Shown piece after piece: positions 31,106 to 43,879 of a DNA stretch of 64,000 bases. Each line of letters starts with the position of its first letter. The stretch's first letter is position 1. The notes beneath the pieces were generated by a model that saw only the letters and a program-made list of their open reading frames with translations, searched no databases and was not told where the DNA came from. The stretch is from Macrolepiota albuminosa (taxonomy: Eukaryota > Basidiomycota > Agaricomycetes > Agaricales > Agaricaceae): NCBI GenBank assembly GCA_027475525.1, contig JAMWFC010000089.1, forward strand, positions 62,001 to 126,000. The letters are read 5' to 3'. Both the position numbers and the translations under genes were made by a program.

Positions 31106-33246
31106 TCAGTTACCTGCGAGGAACTTCTGAATCTCGACATCTTCATCGTATGCTTTCTTCGCCTGCATATTATAGTATTCAATGATTATGTGCATCGTAT
31201 AAAAGGTGATGAAATTACCTTTGCCAAAAAGTCATCGTCGATGAGGACTCGGACCCCTGTAGCAGCGAGAGATTTCGTCACATCAAGACAAGCGTAATGC
31301 GCCACAGAGGTTGCAGCAGCCTCAGCAAATTGAATGGTGTGATTTCCACCGTCCTGAACTGTGGGTATGGCTGAAACAGCATATGACAGTTAACTATCCG
31401 AGCCAATAACAAGGGATGGTAAACATACCAAATCCGGGGTGAAGTGACGGGAGAGCTGTTGTGAATTGAGTTTTAATGACATTATTGCAGGATAATTGGA
31501 CATACCATATGTTACGTTGCCCTAAGAATCAGCCATCAAAAAGTCGTCCAATATTAATCACTATGTGTTTACTCACGAAGTCAGTCGATGCGCTTTTAAT
31601 CCCCCACTCGTAGTCAACCGCACCGTACTTCGCTGTGTTTACACTTGCTACTTCACCACCTGAGGGTCACATTCAGATGATTTCCTAAAAGATGCACGTC
31701 GTTTCTTTACCGAGAACTGGATTTTGTCGGAGATCGAAGGTACTGCCTGTTATCGTTACATTGACCTTACAACCCGTTGCCAACGCCGCCGCTCTGGAAA
31801 GATTTATTTATGTAATTCCATAGGTTGAAGGAAGGAAGAGTGCTCACTCAAAGCATGGAAGCACCCGCTGTAAAGTGGCTTGCGCTTCAGTTCGTGTTGG
31901 AGCACGTACATAACAGCTAGATTATCAAGGGATTTACTGACGTAACTTGAGTTGAAAAGTAAAATTCCGTACATCATTTTGGCATAATCAGGGATAACTG
32001 TAAATCGATGGAATATTGGAATACTGATAATTAAACACAAGAGTACAGTTGGACAGCTTACTTCCGGGTACCCAATCTTTGCCTTCAATGATCCCATGAA
32101 CACGGTGAGTTGGCAAGAGTTGTTGACGGAGCGCCGAGATGTTATTGTATCCCAGAACAGCTGCATCTAGGGCATTCTTGCCTTCCCAGGGTGACAACGC
32201 GGCATGGGCACTTGAATCGCTTATAAGGGTTTTAATCACACGTCATAAAATTGCCTCACGTGTGTCCTTGGTACTCGACCACAAGCCTGTGCAAGGCAAG
32301 GCAGCTGGTAAGACTTACGGAGCCGACTGGTCCAGGAGCGGGGTGGCACCTATCCTTGCATTTAGCCTAAGCAAAGACGGCAGAATCTGGAGAACCACCA
32401 CAGACATAAGACAAGCGGACATGTCTTTGTAAGCACCCTTTTCTAAAAGTATGACTTTCCCAGATCCTCCTTCCTCCGCTAAAAAGAAAAAATCATGAGA
32501 TGTCATTCATTCCCAAGATGTACGGCTGTTCCCACCAGGCGTCCCTAGTAGTTCCACTTTCCCCGCGATGTTGAATTTCTGAAGAACTCTCTTGATAGCG
32601 ATTGCAACACCGACACCTGGACAGATGGTCAAGAGCTGTGGACAAATATAAAATTCCCCGGTGCACCTGAGATCGCGATCAGGTTATGACCGCAAGCATG
32701 TCCTACGCCAGGCAAAGCATCCATCTGACGCAGTGAGACGGCCGGATAAGGGCCTATTGCAAACGAAATCTCTCCATACACCCACCTCAGAGTTGATTCC
32801 GATGGTTCTTCCTCCTTCCCCATTGGTAAACACCGCGCGCCATGCTGTCTCTAAATAATAATGTTTCGTGACCTCGAACCCATGCTTGGACATGAATTCG
32901 GTCAGTACATCGTGGGCATGACTAATTTAGCTATTGGAAACAGCAAACAACACGGAAGAGATTTGTCCGCCGTACTGTTCCACATATTGAAGTTCAGGAT
33001 GAGCTACATGCAACATTGTGCGTGAAGATCAGCTAAGGGACCAAAGAAAATTATAAGCATACCATGAATGTCAAGGCTAAGTTCTCTCAATTCAACGTCC
33101 AGGTCCTTGATTGTTTCCTCAATGTTCTGAAGGATATCTGGTCGGTAGATTTCGATATCAGGCCGAGACGGAGTAGCTTTGAGACCATCATTGGGACGCC
33201 AGACTGGTCCGGCATTCTGAGTTGCAAACTGACAGCCACAAGACAT
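31106..33246 (-). CDS. M20 family amidohydrolase, PM20D2/aminoacylase-1-like
   Basis: Predicted zinc-dependent peptidase or amidohydrolase of the M20 family. The start at 33246 gives MSCGCQFATQNAGPVWRPND, then RPDILQNIEETIKDLDVELR. Downstream exons give YLETAWRAVFTNGEGGRTIG and, after an intron of about 65 bases, MDALPGVGHACGHNLIA; the Asp in DALPG and His in GHACGHN are metal-site residues of the family. Later come SAHAALSPWEGKNALDAAVL, YNNISALRQQLLPTHRVHGI, the dimerisation-domain region, and near the end TVQDGGNHTIQFAEAAATSV and KSLAATGVRVLIDDDFLAK, joined over an intron to AKKAYDEDVEIQKFLAGN and a stop at 31106. Order and spacing fit the eukaryotic PM20D2-like group. It shares a 176-base divergent promoter region with the helicase gene. 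The exact substrate is unknown. Confidence 0.8.
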
Positions 33247-33422
33247 CTTGGAAGGCTATCACGAAGACGTTACGAAGACGGTGGGTATCTGCAACCTCGT
33301 CTCTCCAGTGTTTGGGGATATAAATAAAGTCTTGGGTCACTTGATACTTGATGTGCTGATAGAGATAAGATCGTCATGATTACATACAACATGATCTTTG
33401 AACGTTTGAACTTCCAAGCTCA

Positions 33423-36400
33423 ATGGCTACTGATTCTGATATAGTAGCAGTGTTTCTAAATCGTCAAAGGCGACTTCTAAAAAAAGAACGTGATACAGAG
33501 ATAGAACGCAACTCACTCCTCCTTTCTAACTGTGGACCTAAACTCCTTGAACAAAAAGGGTTGTCACTGGGAGGACTAGGAATTGTTGGGGTCAACATTG
33601 GCTTGGGTGGGAAAACGTAGCTTGTCTCTCATCGAAGGTTCTTCAGACATTCTGTTCTTATGAAAGGGACAGCTTGGTAGAACTGGAACGACCAGCAGCA
33701 TATCATACTAGCCCGACCTTTCCTCCACATACGTTTCGGTATGTACAATCTCATTGTTAGCTTTCAAACTAGCAATTCTGAAAAATTTATAAGAACAGGA
33801 GATTTAGCAAGAATAGAGGCTAATGTAGGTAGTGTCACAAAAAGAGCCAAGAAACCTACAGCGGAGGAGATCAAAGGATCATCGGAGGGAGTTGTATATA
33901 AGGTGTGTCTCCTATCACGTACCCTCACAAGGCTAAATCAATATCATAGATATCTGACACGAGGATTATTATCGCTGTGGATTCATCAGATTCTACTGAA
34001 GATGTAGATCTACCTGAACTGTGTCGTGTAGTGAAGCTTGCAAACAGCGTGACATATGATCGGTAAGTTATTTCCTAGCCTCTGTCGGAGTCCTTGATTT
34101 CTTCCTCTATTCAGCATGGAAAAAGCCTTAGAACGGCTAGAGACACGTCTTACCCTTTCAAAAGTGTGTTACCAGTGTTTTATTGTCATCCTTGTTCACA
34201 AGCTATCAGGACGAAAGGGCGCAGCCCGAGTCAATACATCTTACAAAAGTTCTCATGGGGGTGATACCTCGCTCTCCTTTGCAGCCCATCAATCACGTTG
34301 GATTTTTCGATGACGGGCTCAATTCTAGTCAGAAAGAGGCGATCAAATTTTGCCTAGAATCTCCTGAAGTAGCTTGTATCCATGGACCTCCAGGTCCTTT
34401 TTTTTTCTATGACCTCTTCCATGCCAGTATTTGATTTTCAACTTAGGAACTGGCAAGACACACACTCTCATCGAACTCATACGGCAGCTCACTTCTATCT
34501 CCTCGTACAACCCCGTGCCTCTTAAGCTCCTTGTCTGCGGAGCATCTAATCTATCTGTCGACAATATCCTTGAACGTCTACTAGCGCTTCCTGTCCCCGA
34601 GAAAGGAGAACGATTAAAGGTGACCAGGATTGGGCATCCGGCACGGGTCATGTCTCACGAGGGTATTCTTGATTCAACGTTGGAAGTCAAAGCATCAAGA
34701 ACTGATCAGGTCAGTGTCAAAAAGTTTTCATGACTGGACACTGTAATGTCAGGCTTGTAGGCGGCCTTGGCGAAAGATGTGAAGAACGAACTCGAAGAGA
34801 CTTTGGCCGTACTTTCTGGAAAGGGCAAAGGGGCTAAAGGTAAGCGCCCCAAAGGTATAGAACGCAAGAAGTTGTGGGAGGATGTAAAAGCTCTTCGTAA
34901 AGAGTAAGTCAGTTATATTTGGCAGGCCACTTTGTTGACCTCGACGAAAATCAAGGTATCGCCAACGCGAAGGTGGAGTTGTAAGATCAGTCCTTTCGGA
35001 GTCACAGGTCCCGCTTTTTCTTCATGTCCTAGTCCGGCATTGCTTAATCTATTTAAAGATAGTACTAGCGACTTGCCATTCTGCTGGCGGGCGACAACTA
35101 CTCAATCATGACTTCGACGTTCTCATCATTGATGAAGCAACACAAGCTCTGGAAGCTGTAAGGAGATGCGCGGTTGTCGTCAGACAGACTCACTTTGTGT
35201 TTTCAGGTCTGCTGGATACCCATTCTCAAGGCGAAAAAACTCATTCTGGCCGGAGATCCAATGCAATTACCGCCAACTATTCTATCACTACATAGTGAGA
35301 AGAAGGCGAAGGCCGCTTCGAACTCGAAGACTGTTAAAAGAGATAAAACGAAAGGACCGTCGATTCTTTCGTATAACAAGAGAGATGAGACACCAGATTC
35401 TGCGTCTGACTCGCTGGTTGGCGATTACGAGGAAACAGAATTAGAAACTGAGAGACCACAATCCTCAGCATCAGAGTCGATCATGCCACCAGCAGTAAAT
35501 TTACCCTTACTGCGTCCGCCCCGGACATTGGAGACCACATTGTTCGATCGCCTTGAAAGTATGTTTGGGGAGAGCATCAAGCGGATGCTCACCATCCAGT
35601 ACAGGTCAACTTTACAACTTGATGCAGACTCTGAGCTAGTCATTGATCATTCTCTAGAATGCATTCCCAAATCTGCGCCTTTCCGTCGCAAACGCTGTAT
35701 TCATCTAAGCTTAGATCGCACAATTCAGTAGCAGGTCATCTTTTGGTTGACCTTCCGAACACCCGGGCACACAATGACGACAACGAATTAGAAACGCTTG
35801 AAACTCCTGTGGTGTTTTTCGACACTGCAGGCTGTGAATACTTCGAGAGGGGAGATACAGATGGAGACGAAGGCAGTCGATATAATGAGAATGAGGCGAC
35901 AATTGTGAAAAACTGGGTTGAGAAATTAGTATGTTGTCATGACTGAAGCTGTTTTCCAACCAGTGGCTGATCCTATTTTACAGGTGGAGGGGGGACTTAT
36001 TGCCGATCAGATTGCTGTTATTACACCGTAATTTCTTTTCCTAATGATATCAGTGGATACAATTAATGCGGACCGTTTATCTCAGGTATCAAGCTCAAGT
36101 GACTCTTCTATCGACTCTTCTCCGTCCGATATATGGGGCGGAACTCGAAATAGGAAGCGTGGACGGAATGCAAGGCCGAGAAAAGGAAGCGGTCATTATC
36201 AGTCTCGTGCGCAGTAATGATAAGGTAGGCGCTTCATTACATTATTCGGCAGTAATACAAACCTTCCTCCGTTGTTTCGCAGAGAGAGGTAGGATTTCTG
36301 AAGGAGAAACGGCGTCTTAATGGTAGGCTGTGAAGCCGTCAAATACAACATCTATTTATACAGTTTTATCTCACAGTGGCTATGACGAGAGCAAAGCGTC

Positions 36401-36565
36401 ATCTGGTATGTCTTTCCTCTCACATCACTTTCTGCCAATCTAACTTTGGCTCCTCAGTGTGTCGTCGGTGATTCATCGACTATTTGTCATGGGGGAAGTT
36501 ATTTGAAGAAATGGTTAGCTTGGTTAGATGCCAACGCGGATGTGAAATATGCTGGACTTGAGTAG
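33423..36565 (+). CDS. SF1 DNA/RNA helicase, SMUBP2/HCS1 (Upf1-like) type
   Basis: ATP-dependent helicase of superfamily 1, Upf1-like. The start at 33423 gives [20 protein letters not shown]. The N-terminal barrel region includes GLGGKT and [16 protein letters not shown]. Motif I is split by an intron: ACIHGPPG joins [15 protein letters not shown] near 34395-34445. Then come [18 protein letters not shown] (Ia), [14 protein letters not shown] (II, DEAT type, near 35120), [19 protein letters not shown] (III), a low-complexity insert, [14 protein letters not shown] joined over an intron to [10 protein letters not shown] (IV), [40 protein letters not shown] (V) and [20 protein letters not shown] (VI). 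It ends [14 protein letters not shown] at 36563. All helicase motifs are present. HCS1/IGHMBP2 relatives act in replication, translation or tRNA-linked processes. The 3' end converges on the ATPase gene with about 130 bases between stops. Confidence 0.88.
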
Positions 36566-36698
36566 AATACAAATGCTGGCCTTATACATGACATGGGGTT
36601 CGAGCAGCATGAGGGAAGGAGACTACGGAGAGGGGGAAGATGATTTACAACGTATATATAGGCGGGATAACCTACCAAACGATCTCACTTTTCGTGCA

Positions 36699-39258
36699 TC
36701 AATATTCATCAACGTCCAACATGGAAGCATACTCGGAGACCGACTGATCGTCCTCGTATTCCCGAACCACATCACGCATCGCGTATCGCATAATCGGTGT
36801 AGTCGGTACCAGCTTAGGTCCAACTACCTCCAGTACATCCTCGTAGATATCCCTCTGCCCAAGTTCGAGCTCAGACACAGGCATCATGCCCTCTTCAGAT
36901 GACTGAGGTATCATGTCCACGGCGACTGGTTCGACGCCGGGCGGAGAGTAACTTGGGATACCTCCCGGGCCTCCAGCGGTACTCATTACTCCACTACGTG
37001 TTCTCACTTCTTCTGCATCCTCCCTAGTCGTCGTCTCGGTCCATCTCAGGTCTAACAAGCGACCTTTGATCATGCCATCGACTGCACGTACACCCATTTC
37101 ACGGCATAGAAGGAAGTATGGGATGTACGTTGTATCGGGCTGTGTGAGGCGACTCATGACTTTGAGCAACTGCATCGCCGTAAATTCCGCTGAGTAGTAA
37201 CCTGCAATCATAGTGTTTAAGCGGTCTTCCTCGTTTGGGGCAAGTGGGTGTGTGATAGGGGAATAAATTTTGAACCCGGCAGGCCCTAATCCTGGGTGCA
37301 AGCTGTCTGGGTTGGTGGTGCTGGCGGCTTGATTTTGGTTTGTGGATGCGGCCTCGTGACTGTTGGGGGATTGTGAAGAGTGAATGATGTGAAGATTGAG
37401 GAGAGCATGGGCTTGTAGGAAATGAGAACTCTGTTTCACTGATAATCCACAGATTGGTGCAATGTTTTTGTCGATCAACTCAAAGACACGTACCATCAAC
37501 TTTTCCATTGGAATTGACTTTAACAATGAGTCAGCAAAGGTCTAATGCGAGAAGGCGGTGAAGCTCACCATAGTCGGTGAAGTAGTCGCGCCAGTGAGCC
37601 AACTTGCCGCCGAATGCTTCATAGAGGATCTCAAATTTCAGTCCTGGTCGTAGTCTTTCCGGGACCATTGGTAACAACCGGTCACGGTAATAAGCCTTCG
37701 TTTCCGACCTTGAACAGTCACCAATAGTAATGATCTCAAAGTGAAACGATGATGAGGGATAGACTACCTGCAATAGAAGAAGCATGCCTACCTTACAGTG
37801 CTGCATGACGTTGAACTGCCTCAGCCACGTCTGATAGAATGGATCGCTCGTGGCATGAATGACATGGCATAAACGATCCTGCTTGGTTAGGACGAGCATG
37901 GAATCAAGTAGACATTTCATGGTATCCGTTGATTGGATTAATGCTGGCCTACAGAACGGTTATCCAAGCCTGCATAGAACGGAAAGCAAAAACCAACAGT
38001 TTGTGAGCTTCGTCAAAGAGAATAACCTAAATCATGTCGAAGTCATTAGGTGTAAAATTCAATGCAGAAGGAATGTGAGATACCGACCGGCATTTTCTTG
38101 AATGGTTTGCTTGTCAGTTTTTCAGGGCTGTTTTCGACATTCGACATCCTTGCAGACTTCGTAGACTCCCTCTCCTTTCCTTTAAATGACCTTCGGAATA
38201 TCCAGCGTTTGGAGATCGTAGCACGACCATTGGAGCTTGGGTCAACGTGGGTTTGTTCAGATGTTTTGTCAGACAACTGTCGATGTTTGCCTTGAATACA
38301 GCCGTTGTTGTCATTTCCAAGTGGTTGAAATTCCCAATACTTTAGAAGCGAACTCTGTAGCATACGACTGTTTACAAATTCGAAAATGTTCCTTGAGCAT
38401 TCACATACCTGGAATAGTTCCATGAGACGAGCAATATCACTAGTTCTAACAAGACTTGGTTTTGCACCATTAGACGTATCAGATGGCTGCCCTTGCACAT
38501 TTTGACGATCAAACTGTTGGAAAAGGCGTTGAGATAAGCAATCCAACTAAGTATCACAATCACCTTGAAGCTCCACGCCTCCTTCTGGAACTCTTCATAC
38601 CCCGGCATCTTCGTAGCAATTTCTTCAAAATAGAGTTCCATTTGTTGACTCAGACTTTGGTACAGGCTCGATAGATCTGCAAACCCAGCGATACGGAGGT
38701 CGAAATGAAGGACATGATAATGCTCGCGTGACAGAACTTCCCTAAGTAGTGCAGTCTGTGCAAACGGGAATAACCAGACAAACTAACGGAGTATATGAAA
38801 GCAAACAAACCTTGCCGGTAGAGCTTGCACCGAAAAGAATGGTAAAGGAGGGATCTCCCTCTAACGCTCGTTCGATAGCTAAAATCTCAGCCTTGCGAGG
38901 GAAGAATCCAGGAAGCCGGGAAAATGTGTGTTTAGGACGAATTTGTGAACGCTCCCTACTCTCTGCGATTTCTCGTCGGGCTTCTTCTAAAAGCCTACGA
39001 GATTCAGTGAGAGAACGAACTGTCTGTGCGGGCTACAGAACAAGGACTTAGCACGAAGAACACAGATTTGCAGAGTCGACTGACGTTTGTAAGTACATTG
39101 ATAACTTCTCCCATTCCGAAAAAATTCCTCTTCTGTACGTCGGCTGGAAAGAACGAGCTGCGTCTACGGGGAATGTTGCTCCTGAATAACCAGTGTACTG
39201 AAGGTACAGCCGAGTGTTGTGGACCTCTAAGCTGAACAATGCTAGGGTTATGTTGCAT
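36699..39258 (-). CDS. P-loop ATPase with probable mitochondrial presequence
   Basis: The start at 39258 reads MQHNPSIVQLRGPQHSAVPS, followed by the Arg/Ser-rich SNIPRRRSSFFPADVQKRNF, which looks like a mitochondrial targeting presequence. After an intron a helical stretch (RRLLEEARREIAESRERSQI) leads to FTILFGASSTGKTALLREVL, a Walker A motif, then HVLHFDLRIAGFADLSSLYQ. The Walker B is VILFDEAHKL (near 38020). Then come LLDSMLVLTKQDRLCHVIHA, TSDPFYQTWLRQFNVMQHCK, the sensor-like ITIGDCSRSETKAYYRDRLL, LYEAFGGKLAHWRDYFTDY, and the last exon with MIAGYYSAEFTAMQLLKVMS and YFLLCREMGVRAVDGMIKGR. It ends SEYASMLDVDEY at 36699. It fits the large ATPase_2-like P-loop group conserved in fungi. Cellular role unknown; mitochondrial location is inferred. 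Confidence 0.75.
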
Positions 39259-41023
39259 GGATAGAAGTAACCGTATGGGTCTTGAAGGATCCCAGACCGA
39301 ATAGACGATTAACGATGGGTAAAGCAGGCAAAAAGATTTGATTGAGTTGGGTTGAGTTCAGGAGATTTTTAGACTAAACACAGGCGTACATGCGTAGTGT
39401 GCCCGTCATCAGGTGAGTTCCTGCCCTCTGTGGTGCGTTAGGAAGCATTGTATATGTGATAGATGGGAGGAGACCACGTTCCATCCGCATGGCTTTGGAG
39501 GTTAAAACGACAAGAGATTTCATGTCCTGAGTTTTAGCGTGGCCCAACTCTATTACAATGCCGCTCGATAGCTCCCAGTAACTGGCAATGATACGCCGTG
39601 GTTGAACAGCTACCGCAGACACTAGAACATGCACTTTTACAATTCAAGGCCTTTCAATGATGCTCTCTATGCTTTCAGCTTTCTACCGATTCGAAGCCAG
39701 GGAGTTACAAGCGAGGTATTTCAAGATGCGACCACGTTACACGAATTGCAACGTCATTTTGGCAAACATTTCGGTGACATAATGACTTAGCGCTGGAGAT
39801 TAGATTAGAGTTGATATCTCTATGAATCAATCATATATAAGAACTCAGCAGTCTTTTGCATTCTTTTGCATTTTTGAGAGAGCCAACAATGAGTTCTTGT
39901 TTATTCCAGTCTCATGGAAACCCAATGTCAATCAGAAACCTTCGACTCGGATTCCAAAGTAGCTTGATCTCATAAACAAAAGTAAGCAATTAATGGAGGC
40001 TCTGGACGGGACAAACATGTTTTTCAACAGAACCTCTGTCAAGGATTGTTGATTTTAAGGCCTTTGAGGGATTCATCTTGAATTCCATATTCCAAACGAG
40101 ACAATAGATCCAAATTCTTGGTTTGCTATATAACAGATTCCAAATACATCCCAGCTCTCAAGTGGCTCCTGGATTCCTGTGTGCATACCCTAAATACAGA
40201 AAATTGTACTTGCTGATTTGTCGCCAGATGAAGCCAGAGGGTCATGGTCTACTGTCATGCATGGGTATGAAATCACCTATGTCATTCTGAAAAATGGAAG
40301 TACCAAGGTAGTTACATATCTTTCATACAGAGTGCTTATCAGGCGAACCCGATGGTCTATGTTGTCGCCCTCTTACTCGGTCCATTACGTTGTATAGTTG
40401 TCAACAGAACACTAAACAAGCAAAAAGACCCGAACGCGGGGTTTCTTACGCCGGGACTGGAGAGGTAATAGACCAGATACAATGAAGATGCATATTCCTG
40501 ATAGGAGGCAAGTTTCCATCACTCTCCTTCACAGGTGGGCAGTCTCTTTCGACTTTGTATACTAGCCAGGAACATTGAGAACGAGGATATTCGGTGATAA
40601 GAAATTTCCGATCTTGTATGACCTCAAAATTTCTGTGATGTCGCGGACACTATCTACACGCGTATGTCTGTATGAATATGGTAATGACCAACGTCGCCTG
40701 CTCATCGTCTCAGGTATTCAGCTTGCGCACGTTGTGATGTTCCTTTTCTGCTACGTTATTATCCAAGTGCACTAGTCAGTCTCATCATCTGTCTCTCGCA
40801 TCAATCTCAATAGACGTGATGATGGACCCGATCTTGAACCGTCTTCCTCGTAAGTCCTAGATGTGGATGAGCCGAAAGAAGTGAAATGTCAGAAAAAAAA
40901 AGTTGCCTTGCGTTGTCGTTGTCGACATCATCGACATCATCGACATCATCGTCATTATCCTCCCCAAGAAAATTCCTATAAATCAATATTCTCACTAATA
41001 ATCGGGGAGACGAGGACCTGAGC
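39259..41023. other. Intergenic region, no recognised gene
   Basis: About 1.8 kb with no recognisable frame on either strand. Near 40920-40957 lies a short array of CATCGACAT units that would encode Asp-rich repeats on the minus strand and could belong to an alternative last exon of the RING gene. Confidence 0.45.
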
Positions 41024-43139
41024 TCACTCATTCTCGCTGTTATCTGAAAGGTCGATGATGGTTCTCGTACGCCTGGTCGCAGTCCTACTTGGTGGAGGAG
41101 AGAGCCCTTCATCGTCGTCAGACATCATGATAGAACTCTGAACACTACCATGGTTTGACGTGCGCCTCCTTGATCTTAGCTCTCGACCACGCTGTCTCGT
41201 GGCTCCCTCCATCATCACGACCTCCACGTCGCTCTCTTCGTCACTATCATCTGAGAGGTATCGGCGGCGTACCGGGCGAGTTGAACGTGAAAATCGGCTT
41301 GGAGGCGGTTCTGCAGATGATGCTTCGGAGTCATCAATGACGCTGCCCTCAACACCATGGTTTGACGTGCGTCTCCTTGATCTTAGCTCTCGACCAAGCT
41401 GTCTCGTGGCTCCCTCTGTCATCACGACCTCCACGTCGCTCTCTTCGTCACTATCGTCTGAAAAGTATCGGCGACGTACCGGGCGAGTTGAACGTGAAAA
41501 TCGGCTTGGAGGCAGTTCTGCAGATGATGCTTCGGAGTCATCAATGACGCTGCCCTCAAATTCATCCCTTTCATCCCCACTTTCATCCACCTGAAATTCG
41601 TGTGCTCTCTCAAAGCGACCAGTAGGAAAGACTTCATCAAACGTGTTACGGTATAATCGCCCAAGCGTCCCCGGTACAGCCAGATTCGGGGCCCTAAGCA
41701 TATCCAGAAGATTATTTTCCTCCTCGTCATCGATCTCTTCACCAAAAATGAAACCAGCGGAATGTTCTGAATCTGAGTCAGTGTATGCCACGTCATCTCC
41801 AAGATACGCGTTCGGCCCATTTGCAAACATTTGCAGAATGTCGCGAAACTCCTCTCCTGCATCAAACTCCAGGTCCTCGTCGTCCTCATCATCCTCACTC
41901 GCTCGGTGTCCAGGGTATTCCCGATTACAATGAGTGCACACCCCTCGCAAAATCTCGTGCATACAATCAATGCACCTATATATACCTCCGTCGTCTGCAT
42001 CGTACATGCCCATTTCTTGTAGCCCCTCACCACCCGGTCGTGGTGGACGCGGTGGACGCGGTTCCAAAAGATCTAAAAACATGCGATTTACACGGCGAAA
42101 GATATTACGCCATGGATCGTCGTGGCTTGATGTTGAAGCCTCGGGCTCGAGAGCGGGTACAGGCGCGGGTAATTCGATCAACCCGCTTCGTACAAGTCCG
42201 GCGACCATGCTCTTGACACCCCAAACTTCGACAGGACGCTCCATAATATGTGTACGACACACAGGGCATTTCTTCTTTTTATGATAGTGCGATGTTTCAG
42301 GAAGGCCTATAATATCTTCTTGGAGGCTGTGTGGCTCGTTCGGCGCTTCTGGAGCTGTGAACCACCGTACAAGACAAGAGTAACAGACGATGTGTCCACA
42401 AGGCGCGAGAGCGAAAGGCTTGTGTAACAGATCGAGGCAGATTTGACATGTAAGCGCTTGATGGACCTGAGCTAGATGGGACTGATGCTGACTGAGAAGC
42501 TGAAAACATAAAAGAGTGAGTCCAAAGGATCAAAAAGATTGTATTCTGAGCATACCAGACGTTGAGCTTCAAGTTCTTGCTGCAATCGTGCTATTTGGCT
42601 TTCTGGAGATTCTACAATAGGTGGGAGCGATTCTTCTTTTGCCTTTCCCTTCCCTTTGTCTCCATATGGCTAAAATGCGTTATAAGATGATAAAATATAC
42701 AAGAAAAGTAATGATGAAGACTCACAATTCGAGGAGACGCGTCCTCCAGGTCTGGGGCATCAGGTGGATCTTGCAAAGGCTGCGCTTCTTCGGCTAGCAC
42801 GTTCTCAGGCATTACACCTATCTCTTCTTGCGCACTATCCTGTGTCGTTACTGTTGCACTCCTAGACTTCGATCGTGAACGAAAATCGAGCTCAATAGCC
42901 GTAGCAACAGACAACTTTCTTTTTTTCTTCCTCTGCCGCTTCTTTTTGTCCTTGGTGCTATCATCCCTTTTTGATTTCTTCAAAGATCTTGAATTGTCAA
43001 TGTCTGCACTAGCCTCCATAGTACTCCGTTTCCTGGAGTTCAAAGATGGGGCAAGGGGGACCATGCTAGGACCAGGTGCTTGACGCGTCGACATGGCTAG
43101 TGGGTCACTGATGTGCGGAGCTTGAAACCATAAGGGCAT
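41024..43139 (-). CDS. RING-finger protein (probable E3 ubiquitin ligase) with internal tandem repeat and SIM-like tail
   Basis: The start is taken at 43139 (MPLWFQAPHISDPLAMSTRQ); 43094 is an alternative. A basic, nuclear-type segment (KDKKKRQRKKKRKLSV) and an acidic stretch precede ESQIARLQQELEAQRL, a short coiled coil. The RING follows: ALTCQICLDLLHKPFALAPC, then CGHIVCYSCLVRW, a long spacer, and KKKKCPVCRTHIMERPVEVW (C3HC4). A second Cys pair set, CIDCMHEILRGVCTHC, looks like a small zinc ribbon. The C-terminal third is acidic and holds two copies of a 69-residue repeat, ending in RTIIDLSDNSENE, which resembles a SUMO-interacting motif. The stop is at 41024; splicing there into a further Asp-rich exon is possible. 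Nuclear ubiquitin ligase is the likely role. SUMO-targeted activity is inference. Confidence 0.8.
41150..41563 (-). repeat. In-gene tandem repeat, two 207-bp units (69 codons)
   Basis: Units begin with ATGGTTTGACGTGCG on the plus strand at 41150 and 41357, exactly 207 bases apart, and differ at a handful of positions. Each encodes EGSVIDDSEASSAE, then PPSRFSRSTRPVRRRY, SDDSDEESDVEVVM and RELRSRRRTSNHG. The length keeps the frame. A weaker third copy may lie in the SDDDEGLSPPPSRTATRRTR stretch that follows. Confidence 0.9.
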
Positions 43140-43529
43140 GGGCTTGGAAGGCAAACAGCGTAAAACACACGAGGTCCGGGTCCCAACTGCCAATTTAGCT
43201 GTAGTCTGTTTGTGAATTTGTGGATTAGAACCAAAACATTGTCAGTAGTCGAGAAGTGAAAATTTTTCGCATTTTTTTTTCTGTAGCTGTAACCCTATGT
43301 TGGATACTCTTCAAACTTTCGGGAAAGCACGAGTCGCTTCTGAGCTACTACTTTGCAATTTCTTTGAGAAAAATTATAGTGTTTAAGAGACGTCGGCCCA
43401 TGACCGAGTGAGAGGTAGCAAAAAACCGGGAAGTGAAATTATTGTCACGGCCTGGTCACAAGCCCAGTTCTGGCTCCGCTTGGAAGCCGACCTGCCGGAT
43501 GGTCGACATTATTGTGCTCGAGACTCATG
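43140..43529. other. RING gene upstream region
   Basis: No gene seen. This is the 5' flank of the RING gene; it lies just before the transposon-derived region that starts near 43530. Confidence 0.4.
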
Positions 43530-43797
43530 GTTACTGCATTTGCCGGTTCACACGGTGCGTATTTCATACGAGTAGATAAAGTGCAGGAGTAAGAAGCAGT
43601 TGCTTTTAGTGTGCCTTTGATTTATGCTCTGTCTTCCCTTTGTAACGACGCCAGAGAGTTAGATATGGAAGTTTGTGATGCCGAGCTGCACATGTAACAG
43701 AGTTAAAAACACCATGTTTCAAGTCTGTACAAGCCTTTTGTATGAGCTCCTCAGTAGCCAGACTGACAGAATTATGGTGAATCGTGACATAAACCAT
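43530..43797 (-). pseudogene. Remnant of pogo/Tigger-type transposase (psq helix-turn-helix)
   Basis: The frame from 43797 reads LIQKACTDLKHGVFNSVTCA then ARHHKLPYLTLWRRYKGKTE, the pattern of a psq/CENP-B-like N-terminal helix-turn-helix as in pogo-like DDE transposases (IxKAxxDxxxGxxxSxxxAAxxxxxPxxTLxRRxxG). An in-frame TAA follows SKAH, and the next residues KQLLLTPAL resemble the linker after the helix-turn-helix of such proteins. No DDE catalytic domain follows, so this is an N-terminal fragment. Family assignment rests on motif memory. Confidence 0.5.
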
Positions 43798-43879
43798 TTT
43801 CTATCATGTTGAAGAACAGTAACCGATTTGGCACTCTGCCGCATGTGGAGTTCCAATCATCTCAAGATTGTCACGCTCT

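Noticed and set aside
41160..42284. Several plus-strand frames rich in Ser, Arg and Leu
   Set aside because: They are antisense to the RING gene; their internal repeat simply mirrors its 207-bp duplication.
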